A stretch of DNA of 64,000 nt from Stenopsyche tienmushanensis (GCA_008973525.1 WACJ01000045.1:186001-250000), one strand, 5' to 3'; positions 11,236 to 24,799 are shown, counted from the stretch's first letter. Numbers and translations: made by a program. The notes: a model not told the origin generated them from the sequence alone.

Positions 11236-13899
11236 ACACATATTTTCAGGCAGCAACATCATCGCGGTAGACTGCCGTTTTATTTAATAACAATATCAAA
11301 GCAATAAAATGAGAACGAATCAGCTTTGAAGAAAGAATTACACAAATATCGCATACCGTGAATATTTAAATAATTTGGCAGCAGAACTTGAATATTTCAT
11401 ACAAGAACTATTCCACGCTAATAAAATGCCTAATGAAGAGCGAAGAACATAATAAACTACATTTGCTCGAATGCCAAATTTGTAGCATTTATGTTCAAAA
11501 GCAAAATGATGAATGGGTGGCATGGCTTTAATCCCCGGAGGAAGACGACATCACGAATGACAAAATTCTAATCTAATCAATTGTATTTTCGAGCATCGAC
11601 ACTCGAGACTGTGAAACTTTGAAGCAATTAATCCATAGCGATTTACAAAAGGCCTTTGATGAGTAATTTGGCGACACGTACAATGTCCTAGAATTCTTCG
11701 TCATCACTCATTTTCCACCGTTACGTAATGAGACTGGAAACAATCCAGCGGTTCTCAAATCGAAGTTAATGAATGACATTTATAAAATTTGACTTTTCTT
11801 CTCAATAACAAGTGATGCAAACTAATTGATAAACTTGATTCAATTATGTTTGGCAAAAATAATATATTGTCCATGTCGGAGGTCCATGTAGTTCCATATT
11901 TGAACTATTGACATTTTTATTTATTACAAAGCCAGCAGACGTATTAATAACATACTACAATTGAAAAATACGTTTGTAACTTTGATTGCAGACTTTGGAC
12001 ACTGAAGCAAAACTCAATGAACGAGAATGAAGATTATTTTTAAAAGTAAGAATGTTTCCGGTTTTTCGACATAACTGTGAATTACATTGGCAGTGCTATA
12101 AAACAAAATCGTGTAGAAATGATCCATGTCCAAATAAACAAGTCTCCATTGCTTTTCACATTCTGAACAAAGCTGATGTTGACCTGAACTGATCTTAACT
12201 TTTTAATTATCACTTGCTGATTGACACTTTTTCATATAAGACTGCTATAAAAATTAAAGAGCATCAATAAATAGATATCATATCGAAACGCAATTCAATA
12301 TTTGATATATATACTTATCATTTTCAAAGATATTATAAACGAAGACTGAAGAATAAATGCAAAGTTGTGAGATCCGCTAAGAAAATGTTAACACATCTTT
12401 TGCGGGAATCTTTGTTCTCAATTCAGAGCCCGCCACTCGCTTTATCCCCCTGACTGTCACATCTCCTACACATCATCGAGACCAGAGATTTTTTATTTCT
12501 TGATGATTTTCATATGATTTAAACAACAACAAAAAATGTATGTAAAACATTCTTTCAATCGTCATAAAACGTAGTTATAATTTGCCGAAATCGCTATCGA
12601 GTTATATCGAGTTTGACAATAAGAAATTTGTGAGCATTTTTTGTCATGTCTAATAAAACCTTTCAAAACAGAATTTTGGCAGAAACCGAATCATATGCAG
12701 TGCAGTGTTATAAAATTTGATTCCTAAAATGTTTCAAAAAATCATAAAAATTACTTAGAAATGAAAATTCCCGAATTTTCGAAAAGAGACAGATATTGGA
12801 CACTAGAAAACATACATGAAACAATAAAATCGATTACTGTATAAATTCCGATAAGTTAACATTAACGCAACACTTTTGCAAACGTAAATTAGAAAAAAAA
12901 TTGAGACAAGTTCCTTTATATAAAGGATTTATTATATATAATATTGATTTGTATATTTATATATTAGTGTTTATCTGTGTTTTAATTCAGAAAAGCTTGG
13001 TGAATGAATTATAGGAGGTACCGTTTATACGCGCGACCAGCCACAAGTGACTTAGCCGGTCCTGCATAAGATGTGTTAAAGGACGAATGAATGAAGCGAA
13101 TACAGAGTTGCACTTCCAGCGGTCTGTTGGATATCAACCGGGAATAGATGTCGTGTAACAACCGACACTTCTCAAAATAAATCCACCGATGTGAATTTAA
13201 AGAGCTCGCCTACGTCCAGCAGTCTCCCGTCCGATTGCCAATAAGTAGCCAATAAAATATTTGACATCAATTACTACTCTTCGTCATCGTTCAGGCGGAC
13301 TTCGCGTGAGCACAAACAATGTCAAAACAAAAGACTTACTTGCAGTAGGTTCTCACGGCACAACTTACAAACGCAACACCAATTTACATCAAAAACAAAC
13401 AAAAACGACAACATTTCCTGTTGATTCTATAAATGTTTCCTAAAAACGTTGCAATCCGGACTATGGCAACATTAATCTCTAATGGTAAAAGATATAGGAT
13501 ATTTCCCAAAAGTCATGAAATATTTTTTTTCAAAGATTTATTGACAATATCACTACAAATTGTTAATATTATTCAAAGCACACAGGAGTGTCTGCTACCG
13601 CTCTTTAAGTCCCAGGAGAAACGCTACGCACAGAGCTTCCAGGCACCCACACTTTTCACTCCGTGTTCTCCAAAGTACTCCCCCTTCCCCATGGTACTCG
13701 TATTGGTTCGGTTATTTATACTACTTAAACATGGACCAAAAACCGTTCGACTCTACGGCATACGCCCTAGGTTGTTGAAGAAAGTGATGTCGCCTTTTGT
13801 ATAGAGTTCTCCTTCTGTAATCGGCAGTTCCACATTCCACTTTACACAACTTATGTTAGCTGGGTTACGGTTGTAGGGTTAACGCGGGCGTAGCGTTAC

Positions 13900-13911
13900 C
13901 CCCCCCCCCCT
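13900..13911. repeat. poly-C run
   Basis: A run of about 10-11 C follows GCGTTA in a locally GC-rich patch (13580-13990) of unknown origin. Such runs are prone to sequencing error. Confidence 0.5.
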
Positions 13912-16559
13912 CCTTCTGGGGTTTTATGGGTTGGCCCCGTTGACCATCCAGTTGCCAATAGTCTCCCGCACCTTACCCAATCGGTTCGAACATGTTGCGA
14001 CTAGGAGTGTGGAATAAACAAAATATTTCATGACTTTTGGGACACACCTGTATGTTCCATAATTCATGTACCCAAATAGAAAAGAAACGAAAATCAATGA
14101 TCGTTCACCAAAGCAGACCCAATCAAATCTAGACTGTATAATTGAGAAACTTAAGCCATCGAAATACATGACAACCTACAATTTAGCATATAAAATAAGC
14201 ATTTTAAAATATTTTTCTTTGTAGGTTTTCTGCAACCAAATATTAGTTACGAAGGCATCATATTATGATCTTCCGTGGCATGAACTCTAGTATAGATTCT
14301 ATTCCGGGACTCTCTATTATGAATATTCCCAAGTCAAACAGTGAGGGTCTCGCTTTCCCGCTTAAATAGACAGACCCTCCATAAATCACCTCTCCTTTAG
14401 ATTATTACTATTGAAAAATGAAAAGTAACCTTTGGTATAAACGAAGGTTCCTAGAACACACGTCAAGGCGTATTCCGACATGCACAAAGCCGCTCATTAC
14501 TTTCCTTTAATACTGGGGTGGATACATTATTAAGCGTTCCTCGTAACAACGTCCATTAAAGCAGACTTGGCGTCGGTCATATAATTTCATGGAATTTCAA
14601 AGTTTATTCAGGTAATTCAACACGGCGTTATTTATTGTATTTGCGCTAAATTTAAATTGGCGTCTCAATTATTTATGACAAGAGTTAAATCAACGTATTA
14701 CTTTATCAGTTCATCAAAATGTCATCAGTAGGATGCGCGGATAAAGTTAGAGATAGTGATTGCAATGACATCCGCTGATCCTACTGATCTTAACGGTTTC
14801 TTCTGAGATGCTTCATCTTTGAAAAATGTTATGTAACGAATCAACAGATTGCAGTAAATCGATGACGGCGAATACAATATGACCTATGGACTTTTTTTGC
14901 GCGGTGCTGTCGATTTGTTTGGACTTTGCATGCGAGCAGATTTGAATGAGACATTTGATCGAATCGAATAAATAGCTAATTTTAAAAGAGCACAACCGTC
15001 GAAGAACAGAAATTATGAAAGATTCATAATAATTGCCTTCAGATTTCTTGGAGTGTGTAATTTATGGCAGCCGAATCCCGGCGAAATGGAATATATTTAG
15101 CGCAACCTAATCATAATCTTCACATCCAATTTTGTGCTAGTAATCCTATACTTTGTTAAGGCTCTTGTTTCGTTTTCATCAAATTCGTGGATGAGTCAGA
15201 TTCGCAATAAAATTCGATCGTAAAGACATCGGTAACAAAGCACCCTGCGCCCCGAAGCATTGATTGGGTCTATTTTACGATTATCTTTGTTTTTATTGAA
15301 TTGCTACTGTTCAACCGAATAACAAACACATTTAACCGAGTGGAAAGCCCAAAAATATATTTCAAAGATAATTTCCACCCTCGGATTTTCCATCCTGTAC
15401 TTGATTCCTTTGTAGCTTTATTTGCGCGGTTATATATTTGAACCGCGCAAAGGGAGAACTATAATTGACATTTTCCTAATGCAAAAGTTTCGCAACGAAC
15501 CATTTTCTTGGAAGATGGGATTCTAGAGGATGTTGCAAGATAAACTCGACGCAGATCAGCGACAAATTGCCAATCGGTCGTCAATGTAATGTGTCAAATC
15601 GAAGGCGGGCTAAAAATTGTTGCACATTAGTACAATGCCATCGTTCTGTCTGTTTGCGGAAATAAATCCTTTCTTTTCAATGACATCATTTTTATAAAAT
15701 TGGCCGCAATTACAACATTCAACATTATCGAATAACATTTATATATATATATGAATGTCTGTGGTATGTAGTTCGTTTGTCCCGTATACGTTCCTATAAC
15801 ATTCATCAGATTGCAATGAAGTCCGCATCACACGTGGCCTGAAGCAATAAACCCCATAACTGTACAACTGTGTATCTTTTCAAATAATTACCAAGCGCGT
15901 GTGGCATTGCAATGTATGCCGGATACTCGGAGACATTGACGGTATCGCAAGGATACAAGAAAATAGCTGATGAAATCTAATTAAACCGGAAAGCGCGATG
16001 CTTCGTCGTCGTCGAGGATCCTCAGCAATTCGGAGGGAAAGCGATCGCAGCCCGCCTGCATTTTTATGAGGCGACTTTCAAATCGGGGTTGGGTAAATCG
16101 CAAAAACCACGACTTGCGTAAGCGTCGTACATTTTCGACATATCATTTCTTAATAAGTTGTACTGACGCGTTGCGCCAAAAACTTATGCCATCTCTTGAA
16201 TATCAATTCAGTTCCGCGAAGAAATTACTTTCATTTATATTTAATTTTCGCCCAAAGTAACACGATCTACGGGTTCGAGCAATTCTCTTCGGACTTTGCT
16301 GCATTGGAAGTCCTCGTGTGCGCCGCGGCTATTTTGCAGCGTGAAGCCAAAAGCGATGTCGTTATAACATTTCCTTGCTAAATATAATCGCAATATTTCA
16401 ATTGGGTCATTCCAAGAATTGAAAATTCCCAAAGGAATATTCCGCGGCTATTGAAAAATGTGTCAATCATGATTTGGTCATCTTCCACGTCGTTTCTTAC
16501 AAAAGACATTTAAAATCTTCAATTGGTCCGAACCTACCTGAACATATATTATAGCTGCT

Positions 16560-16715
16560 TACATAATACTGTAATACTTTAATCGAGTTCCCGCGCTACA
16601 ACTTTAACCATGTCTTCCGAAGCCCTAACCACCTTGTATCGAAAGTAGACGACTTTTATTTAACAAAAATTAATGCAAACTACTTGTAGATTAAAAAACA
16701 ACTTTGTAGACTGTA
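16560..16715 (-). repeat. dispersed repeat family D, copy 2
   Basis: The inverse of copy 1: CGAGTTCCCGCGCTACAACT, CACCTTGTATCGAAAGTAGA and GCAAACTACTTGTAG. It keeps about 150 bp at good similarity. Confidence 0.6.
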
Positions 16716-17099
16716 ACTTTTCTGATTTGCATTGTATAAACACTGATTGTAATCGGTAATTTTCAGCAAGGAGAATGACAGTTCAGATTGATTTCTGATT
16801 GAGCTCCAAAAGCTTAAATATGTGAGACGCAATGCTAATATAAAAAAGATCGGTCTGAAAGAGCAAGCAGCGGAGCGGAGCGGAATTTTGAAGAGCCATC
16901 AGAAAGACCGACGTTGCACAAAACAATTGTGCCATTTTTGCAAGCCAGAAACGAAATTGCTACAACGCAAAGAACCATGCGAACATACATTATTAGTTAA
17001 GTTAAGCAATTAAAAGGAAGCGATGTTCAACACTCCATCGAGATAACCATGTCGAAATTCAAAAATTAGGTTGACTAATACTATATTAACACATATTTT

Positions 17100-17275
17100 G
17101 CAGGAAACTTGGATCTCAGTCTCATGAATCCCGGGATTAATAAACGTAATACCGAAAAAATCGGAATTGAAATTTTTATCTAAAAGAAATCGTACACCTC
17201 ACCAGCACAACGAAAGCTACTAAATCGAGACATTCCCGCCGAAATCTGGACGCTTGGAAACAGTGGCGTAACTAC
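17100..17275 (+). repeat. dispersed repeat family E with a hAT-like end
   Basis: CTCATGAATCCCGGGATTAA, AATCGTACACCTCACCAGCA and AATCGAGACATTCCCGCCGA recur in reverse at 42020-42200. CAGTGGCGTAACTA at 17261-17274 looks like a hAT terminus. No transposase frame is recognisable. Confidence 0.6.
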
Positions 17276-17354
17276 TAATTGGCGAGCTTGGGCGACGTCG
17301 TGGGCAGTAACTGTCTAATCAATGTATACTTATATACAGTACATATCAAATTTT

Positions 17355-17465
17355 TATATTAACCTTTCCCTACCGGTGATGTATTTACTACACGTCGACC
17401 CTAATAATGGGAATATCGATATGAAATATAATAGATACGGGGTTCAGAATTTTTTTATTCCTCCG
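17355..17465 (-). repeat. mar-2 leader fragment
   Basis: GATGTATTTACTACACGTCG and ATAATGGGAATATCGATATG match the leader of mar-2 as at 34738-34815. The transposase is absent. Confidence 0.5.
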
Positions 17466-18261
17466 TAATATAATTACGAATCACATCAAAGTATTATAGT
17501 ATATAAGTATTCATCTGCAGCGACGGAAATAATTTGTCGGGAAATCTGGAGTTTTAGTCCAAGTCTCAGCAGAAATGAATTTTATCAGTCACATTGATAA
17601 TGTTATACGAAAATGGAGCCTTACGCGGTCATCAACTCGACTTCCAAAATCATATCCAGACTAAATTACGAAACACTCTATGCTTTAATGTTACTTCGGG
17701 CATATTTTCAAAATAATATTTGAATATCCCGTGTGTTTTATTTATCTATTTTTGAATTGCACTTTTCTTAAATAAATAAAATTCTTTCGCCTTCAAATTA
17801 TTTTTGGCATTTGCCATATGTGGAAGTCGTATTTGTCATCACAATTATGTTTTTTAAATGTGACAAATTCCCGTATAAAATATCCCACTTGAAAATAGCG
17901 TGACTGCGCGGAAAAGGCACGGAAATGACCGTTACAAGCATAATCTTTGATTCAACTGGTCCCGCATAAGACGTGTTAGATTTTTTATGCTGCCTTAAGA
18001 GTATTATAACCTGAATAAACGACATTTCTACACGTTAAATTGATTACGTCGTTTGTCTATCAACGTGTAAGCAGCGACGAACTATACGAGAAAAATAAAG
18101 TGCATCAATATCGCGGGAATTCAAATATAACCCGGAATTTTGCTGAGTTACAAATTTATTAGTGATATATAAAAATACAAATGGAATATCTTATTTTTCT
18201 ACGCGGTTCCCTTCATTAGAAATATGTACATTGATTTATTGATAGAAAGTATTATGATCGC

Positions 18262-18640
18262 AACACTAAAGAAAAAAGGCGAAAAGTAGCATCCCTGTTG
18301 CGCAACGCTTAATTATTAATTTTCTTATAAACAAAGGCGTGAAATTTTGAAAGTTTGATGATGCTATTCTAAATATGACCCAAATGTTGATTGGGTTCAA
18401 AAGTTTTATGAAGGTCTGAGAGTCGAAAAACAATTCGGCTGAAAAAGTAATGGCTATGGTATGTTGGGATTCTAGTTGGGGCTAATGGTATTTTATTTAT
18501 TGTTTTTCTACATGACAGACAGACGATGAATGTGACCTACTACTGCCAGCTGCTAGATGACGCTAAGGCTGTTTAAATTAAAACGAATAAATACGCGTTG
18601 CGCAACAGAGGATGCTACTTCTCGCCTTCTTTATTCAGTG
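18262..18640. mobile_element. MITE-like element with long inverted repeats
   Basis: GGCGAAAAGTAGCATCCCTG followed by TTGCGCAACGC at 18278-18307 is repeated in reverse at 18594-18628 (GCGTTGCGCAACAGAGGATG, then CTACTTCTCGCC). The arms are about 35-40 bp, roughly 90% alike, around 300 bp of noncoding DNA. I see no certain target duplication, so the family is open. Confidence 0.65.
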
Positions 18641-20130
18641 ACGGGTTCAAGAAGCTTCCTATCCGATGGAATGAATGTATTTTTCTTTCTAGACACTCCA
18701 TTTGTATTTTTATATATCACAAATAGAAAAAAATACTAATTCCAATTCAAGAAAAATAGGTTAATCTGGCAGTTTAACGAGTTATTTTATTTGGATTCAT
18801 TGCAGGGGATGTAGAGCTTGAATATGTCAGGGTTTTGAACCGGTTTTTTTGTGTTTCTATTACGTTCCAAACATTTATATCGGTTCGGTTACGGTTTTCG
18901 TTACATTTTACTGGTTATCGGTTTCGTTCCGGTAAGAAGCCTCGGAAAAAACGTCGAACACAGGCAATCGATTGCCAAAAAGACTCCGATATCTCGCCTA
19001 CGTCTGATGAGAATCAGATGAGCCAATAAAGTGGACCAGACTAAAAACAACGGCGAGAAGAGCGGAAATGGAGCGACTTGAATTGCACACGACGACCAAA
19101 AAAATGATATATTAATGGAAGAAATCCGTCGATGACGGACGCCTACGTCACCTGATGAATGGACGCTTTCATAATATGTATAAAAGCAAGGTATAGTGCA
19201 TCAATTTTATTTTTAGAATTTAAAGCGCTTCTCAAACTATGCGAAATTCCATCATAGATATTCGGTCGGCGCTCGTTTTCAGAGCGATGGAAATGATTCT
19301 GATCCGCAATTATTTGAGTGTGACGAAACATCCGCAGGCATTATGAACTAACGACCACGGCCGTCAGGTGAATGTTTCAAATTATTTTTCAAGCCAACAT
19401 ACACAATGAGTGAAACTGACAATTGCATCAACATTGCACAACAACAGCATACCCATCGACATATGCTTTGTCCCATCTTAGATACCCAACATTTCAGCAT
19501 CTACGAGCAACCAAATAAGAACGAACCGATATCGACTCCAATATAAAGGATCATCCAAATGCGCCATATAAAGTCACTCAGTATTGATTGGTATCGTTCA
19601 ACATTCACAGTAACACCATCTTCGAAGAAATGCGCCCCAAATATTCCATTTGCCCAAAATGCACACCAAATAGAAGAGTTTTCATCACCCCAGATACAAC
19701 AAATTTGCTAATTGACGAATCCATCCATTGTGAAAGCTAATTTGCATAAGCAAGATGAAATGCACTCCGGAAAAAAAACTCCAAACTATTGCATATAGCT
19801 CTTTTATTAGGTGTATTTATCGAACTAAAACATATATGCATTAATGAGGCGTTCCTTAATCTCTGAAGCTTGACTCACCATAGCTATTTAAATATATAGT
19901 ATGTATCTGCTGTTTGATAAATGTCGGCGGTGCAATTATTGCTTTTAGCGAAGAAGACATAGAGTGCAAGTATACAAGTTGTTTAGAAATCGTAAATGAG
20001 CCGCAATTTAAAAGAGTTTGATACCCCTGCATATACAATGATTACTTACTGTGTAATTATGCTTAAAAATGAATAAATGCTCACAGAAATAAGTTATCAA
20101 TGGCTCCTGGGGGAAGTTGGCGCACTCCAA
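18641..20130. other. unassigned sequence
   Basis: A Lys/Arg-rich plus frame at 18835-19029 ends RRTQAIDCQKDSDISPTSDE but starts in GGTTTT-type low complexity, so it is not called. The remainder is AT-rich and featureless. Confidence 0.3.
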
Positions 20131-20148
20131 CTTAACCTAACCTAACCA
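20131..20148. repeat. CCTAA telomere-like run
   Basis: CTTAACCTAACCTAACC contains about two to three CCTAA (TTAGG) units, the telomere repeat of most insects, just before mar-1. It is too short to mean more than an interstitial scrap. Confidence 0.5.
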
Positions 20149-20800
20149 GTTTGTCGGCCATTTTGTTCAGTCGCAGTAAATTCTTCCAATGGAGAGGTCG
20201 TCGCGCGGTCATCCGTTTTTTTTTGAAGTTCAAGTTAGCAGGGCCGTAAAAGTGGGGTGGTAAAGCAATCGTCCAATTCACCCGATCAGCTTTTTTTCGG
20301 AAAATTTCGTTTTGTAATGAGCGTTCGTAATTATTGTGTGGACATGTTCGGGTTATGACTGCCGATCGCGAGGCTCTAACTCGCCATATCAGCGATCCGA
20401 AAAGCGGACCGATTGGACACAAACCTTGTGGCCACTCCGTCATCGCTTTTTATAGAATTTTCTATAGTCTGCACGATCACTGAAGCTTTCTCAGAGGCTA
20501 TCTTACTAATGTAAGCAAACGCGGCATCCATCTTGCGCACAGCTTTCTAATGTTCAACGAAGAATTTCTTGGTATTTCTCGAAGTCTCCTTGGTGATAAT
20601 GTGACGGAAAAACTTGGTTGCGAGATGTTATGTGCGAGTTGGGTGCCCAGAATTTTTGCACAAAAGGGAGAAGTTTCCTGGACTCTATTGTGACGGGGAT
20701 CAGACGTGGATGTGTCACTACACCCTAGAATTCAAGATAATCCAAAAAGCTGGTGCCCCAACTATAGAAATGACGACGATTAAGTTGATTTATTAAAAAT
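20149..20800 (+). pseudogene. mar-1 mariner, interrupted by LINE tail
   Basis: The leader (GGAGAGGTCGTCGCGCG) lies at 20150-20215. From 20550 come NEEFLGISRSLLGDNVTEKL, GCEMLCASWVPR and SDVDVSLHPRIQ, a worn version of the 4381-4670 protein. The N-terminal domain is replaced by the inserted LINE tail and mar-2 scrap. Confidence 0.75.
20215..20500 (+). pseudogene. LINE ORF2 C-terminal tail inserted in a mar-1 copy
   Basis: GHVRVMTADREALTRHISDP and KSGPIGHKP are legible on the plus strand, starting after CACCCGATCAGCTTTTTTTC. It is followed by a scrap of mar-2 in reverse (20510-20555) and then the rest of the mar-1 transposase, so the tail-plus-mar-2 piece landed inside mar-1. Confidence 0.55.
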
Positions 20801-22746
20801 TAAATACAAGCATCTTGATGACGTTTGTACATTGCATAAGACTACGAAAAAAATTTTACGCGGTTTGTTGGCGCGCAAGTCTCAATTTTATACAGTCAAA
20901 TGCTTCGATTTGCGCTTTTTTTTAACAAAACAACAGAGTTTTATTATTGCACTTGAAGATTTGGTCATCGACGGAGATTGTGCACTGCGACAATTCCCGC
21001 ACTTTGATTGACGAAACCAATTGATTTCAATCAAGAAATGTTTGGGACAAAAAACACACGTTGATGGGTTCGAAGACGGCTAAAGTCCATAAACATTTGT
21101 CGAGTTGTGTAAGAGCAGACTTATTAATCAAGTTCATTGTTTTAATAAGCGAGAAATGTGAGTCTCGATGACGTGTTCTAGACATCAAATCTAGAATCTT
21201 CTGTTCCTTAAATTTTGAATTTTTGGCATCGGAAATATCTATTATTTATGTTCGTTCCTAAGGTGGGTTTTACCCATTTGAGAGCAGATATGCTTCAGAC
21301 GAGAACACGCATCGTGTATGGTTTTGTTTTTCTATTTGGCAAGTGGATCCGGAATTTTCTGGCTATATGCAAACGAAATGCCATATTTTCTGAGCCCTAA
21401 ATTGAAGCACAACGGCAACGAAACATCCAAGCTTCACATTAAAAGCTTGGTTTCGTGTCCCTCCCCCCAAAAGTGTAAAATGTCACGAAAATAAAGAGAA
21501 ACGTGTGTGATTAAGAGATTGCAGGAGTTAGGAAACTTTCCGACGGTGACGTTGGAGGCATAATTCCCTCTTCAAATATGTTCTTTCCTATCTTATTTGC
21601 ATTCGAAATGAGATTAGCGAATCCATATCCGTCGTACCTCATTATGTTTAGAGTGTTTCCCGAATCCCAGACATCAGCGAGGAAGACTTTCAATAACAAA
21701 CAAAGCCATTTTTCCAAAATTAGATCTATTTACAATTCTTCCCTATACAAAATTACAGCAAACTAACAAAAAAAAAGCCCATTCTGAAACAATTAGAGTT
21801 TCGTTTACGACATGTCAATAACTGGACGTCGAAGGCAAACACTTTTTTTTTATACTGTTTGACGTTAAGATAAAAAAACATCTTCAAATATCTTAAAAAA
21901 TTGTACACAATGTAATTTTAAAATGGCATGCAAAACATGAATTTTATACAATGCATAATTATGACATAAGAACGATAACTACCTTAAATCATGACCTTCA
22001 AATACTCAATGATTTGACTAAAAACTAGTTTTTCAAATTTATTTTGAAGACAATATATGTATGGGTATTTATCATTGATTCAATGCCATTGATTTTTCAA
22101 GTCTGCTTAAAAGAAGTATAGCAACGAGCAAGCTCCGAGCAAAAACACCACCGACAACAAATTTGGAAACGCTTAATACTTTATGAAAAATTTAATTGTG
22201 AGGAATTAGAAAAAAATATATACACGCAAATTGTTAAGCATATCCTTCTAAACATATGAATGATATGGCATTTTTATAAAAATGTTCACCTTTCGGTACC
22301 ACCGCTTAGAGACTAAGCTCAGTAGAAGCATCAGCCAATCTTTGGTATATAGGATAAACTCAACGTTTCAATAGTTTTTGTCTTTGTCTTGCTATATTAG
22401 ACACATAAATTACATACATTTTGAACATGCACAGGTTTATCGTTTCGATCATGTCAATAGCAACTTTGGTACTGTTGTAGAAATGTGTTATTTTGAATTG
22501 AATGGAGTTAATATCTGGCTGATCATGAGCAGTTGAAAGCGAATAAACTGCATTATAAAATGTAGGTTTATACGAGAGCAAAACCTTTTCAGAATCAAAA
22601 TTAAGATACCAACATTCCTTGTATTAGAATTTTTCATTTCAGTTTTATCGCTGCGTAATCAATGGTTAGTTTATAAGGAGGTTGTAGTAATTCTAAAGCA
22701 AGCGGCACCGACGTGAACCAGTTGTTCATGGTTATATTTCTGTTTG
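20801..22746. other. unassigned AT-rich sequence
   Basis: No gene or repeat matching elsewhere in the window. Confidence 0.3.
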
Positions 22747-23311
22747 TTCCGTAGCAGGGCCCTAACAAGGGGGTGGCATAACAGGCACCCGACACAGGGC
22801 GCAACTGGGTTCGAGGCGCAAAACACCGACCCAGTTGAAAGTTGCACATGGTTTTTATTTTACTTGATCATTCTATTTTACATGAATCAACACTGATTGA
22901 TATTTAAATAATATACACAAAGTTGCCTGGTATAAGCCCGCAATAATACAAAGACAACAATATTTTCGATCGATTGTAAAATTAAAACAACCCACACGAT
23001 CAATTTTCTTCGAACAACTTCGTTCTGTAATGAGAGTTCGTAATCGTTCTGTAGACATGTTTAGATATGGCGTTCAATCGCAAGGCGCTAATTCGCCATA
23101 TCAGTGGTCTGAAAAACGGACCGATAGGACACACAAACCTTGTAGCCACTCCGTCCCTTTTTAGGGCTTTTTACAGAATTTTCTATGGTCTGCACGATCA
23201 CGGAAGCTTCTTCAGAGGCTAGCTTACATAGGTGGCGAATGGGGGGGGGGGGGCACAAGTTAGATACTTGCCGTGTACGTTTTATGCCCTCATTATGGCT
23301 CTGTTCCGTAG
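22747..23311 (+). mobile_element. non-autonomous hAT element (549 bp) carrying a LINE tail
   Basis: The element 22755-23303 begins CAGGGCCCTAACAAGGGGGT and ends (reverse strand) CAGAGCCATAATGAGGGC. An 8-bp duplication TTCCGTAG lies at 22747-22754 and 23304-23311, as for hAT. Inside, 22990-23225 carries the LINE-like tail sequence found throughout the window. A G run of about 14 lies near 23239-23252. There is no transposase. Confidence 0.85.
22980..23225 (+). pseudogene. LINE ORF2 C-terminal tail inside the 549-bp hAT element
   Basis: It reads in one frame DMAFNRKALIRHISGLKNGP and then GHTNLVATPSLFRAFYRIFY, matching the other copies. It is carried entirely within the hAT element 22755-23303, showing that the tail moves with that element. 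Confidence 0.6.
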
Positions 23312-23889
23312 ACAGATTCACGGTTCAGTTATTTTCGTATGTGGCAACTAAATATTAGTCTGATAGACTAATATTTTGCATAATCTTCCAATTCGATTGA
23401 CGTGCACTCGCAGGGAGTAGTAGCGGGACGAGGCGAAGAAGGTTCGGGAGTCTGTAGTCTGTGAGTTATCTAGCGCTTAAAAAAATGCTGGAGCTTTGAA
23501 GTTTGTTTAGGATCATTATCTTGCTAGAAATTACCTTCTTATAAAGCTCAAGTTTCATTTTGAAGATGCTACGTTCAGGGGTGTAGTGGGGCGGGGGCGC
23601 GTGGGGTCGGCGCTCCCACACTTTTTTCTAAACGATTTAGAAATTTTGCATAATATATATTGTAATTTTTTTAAATTTATTTTAACTTAAATTGGTTAAA
23701 TTGAAAAACGTTTGGTTGGAAACTTGGTGTGAAAATTGTATCAGGCTGGTAGGGGAGGGGGTACTGAAATATTATAATTAATCAGCGCTCCCAGACTTTT
23801 TTATTTAGCACTACATCACTGGCTACATTGTTTAGTATTTGATAGGCACTCATCAAATAATGAACGTTCTCAGTCAATTTGTAAACATA

Positions 23890-24400
23890 AAATATTTTTA
23901 TTTAAAAGGTCTCAGTCCAACCAATACCAAAACCGAACTGGTTTCTAATCCGAGGGAGTCTACTCCTTCGTTTACAACAGTAAAATATTGGGTGGCAGAG
24001 TACAGACAAGGCCGTACGAGCTGCCAAGACGAACATCGTAGTGGTCAACCAAATGAGGTAACCACGCTAGAAACAGCGAAAAAAATCCACAAAATAGTAT
24101 AGGTTGACCACCGACTGAAAGCGCGCGAGCTAGCAGAAATGGTAGGCGTTTCAAAAAGTGCTTTACATCGTATATTGACTGAAAAATTGTACATGAGAAA
24201 GCTGTGCGCAAGATGGGTGGTGCATTTGCTCACAATAGAACCAAAACAGCGTTGTTTCATCAAGTGTTTGGCGATTTTTCATAGCAATAAATTTGAGTTA
24301 TTGCATGGATTCATAACCATGGATAAAACAAGGGTCCATCACTTCCGACTTGAGACAAAGGAACATGGGATATTACTAAGATATATACATATATATTGTA
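23890..24400 (+). pseudogene. mar-2 mariner transposase, N-terminal half
   Basis: Successive frames show VKYWVAEYRQGRTSCQDEHR with SGQP, VDHRLKARELAEMVGVSKSA, LHRILTEKLYMRKLCARWV, CLAIFHSNKFELLHGFIT and MDKTRVHHF. These are the paired helix-turn-helix, the WVPRLLT-type linker and the start of the catalytic domain of a mariner transposase; the first catalytic Asp is legible, with Lys in place of Glu after it. Frame breaks at 24102 and around 24330 and loss of the second half make it inactive. The LINE tail follows at 24409. Confidence 0.85.
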
Positions 24401-24408
24401 GCTCACAA

Positions 24409-24790
24409 CTAGATAAAATATATTAATAAGATAGATAGATATATGGGATTTATGGATGGAGGGAAGTCTAGTCTCTTTCGCGACCCCATTTGACGCGATC
24501 TCTGTGAATTATCCTCGAGAGGGGCTTCCGTGATCTTACAAATTAAAGAAGGTCCCGGGTATACATTTATCGCCGAAAATGCCATAAGAAGCCCTAAAAG
24601 AGGACGGAGGTATCTGTGTCCAATCGGTCCGCTTCTCGGATCGCCAACACGACGAATGAGCGCCTCGCAATCGGCCGCCATGTCCGAACACGCCCACAGA
24701 ACATGGTCTGCGTCCATGAATGGCATGAAGCAATTTCTCTGATTGAAAAGTCTTAATTTCATAGTGTAAAAATATTTTTTTCAATACATG
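24409..24790 (-). pseudogene. LINE ORF2 C-terminal tail, best preserved copy
   Basis: The longest open copy of this repeat encodes DADHVLWACSDMAADCEALI, then RRVGDPRSGPIGH and, near its end, RLDFPPSINPIYLSILL. DHVLWxC resembles the His/Cys motif that closes many non-LTR retrotransposon ORF2 proteins, where it follows the RNase H or RT region. No upstream RT is attached, which fits 5' truncation. A run of GATA-like repeats at 24427-24440 may be the 3' tail. The clade is uncertain. Confidence 0.6.
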
Positions 24791-24799
24791 CATGTTTTT

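Larger units (their letters stand above)
11236..18261. other. unassigned, worn sequence around repeats D and E
   Basis: Apart from repeat D (16560-16715), repeat E (17100-17275) and the mar-2 leader (17355-17465), nothing is recognisable. The patch 13580-13990 is more GC-rich, with a 123-codon plus frame (13433-13804) lacking family resemblance, perhaps old transposon DNA. A short TA run lies at 15740-15752. Confidence 0.3.

Noticed and set aside
13433..13804. 123-codon plus frame
   Set aside because: No family resemblance, mixed low-complexity composition and a nearby poly-C run; more likely old repeat DNA.
24409..24762. 117-codon minus frame as a host gene
   Set aside because: The same sequence recurs about a dozen times in the window, so it is repeat DNA (a LINE tail).
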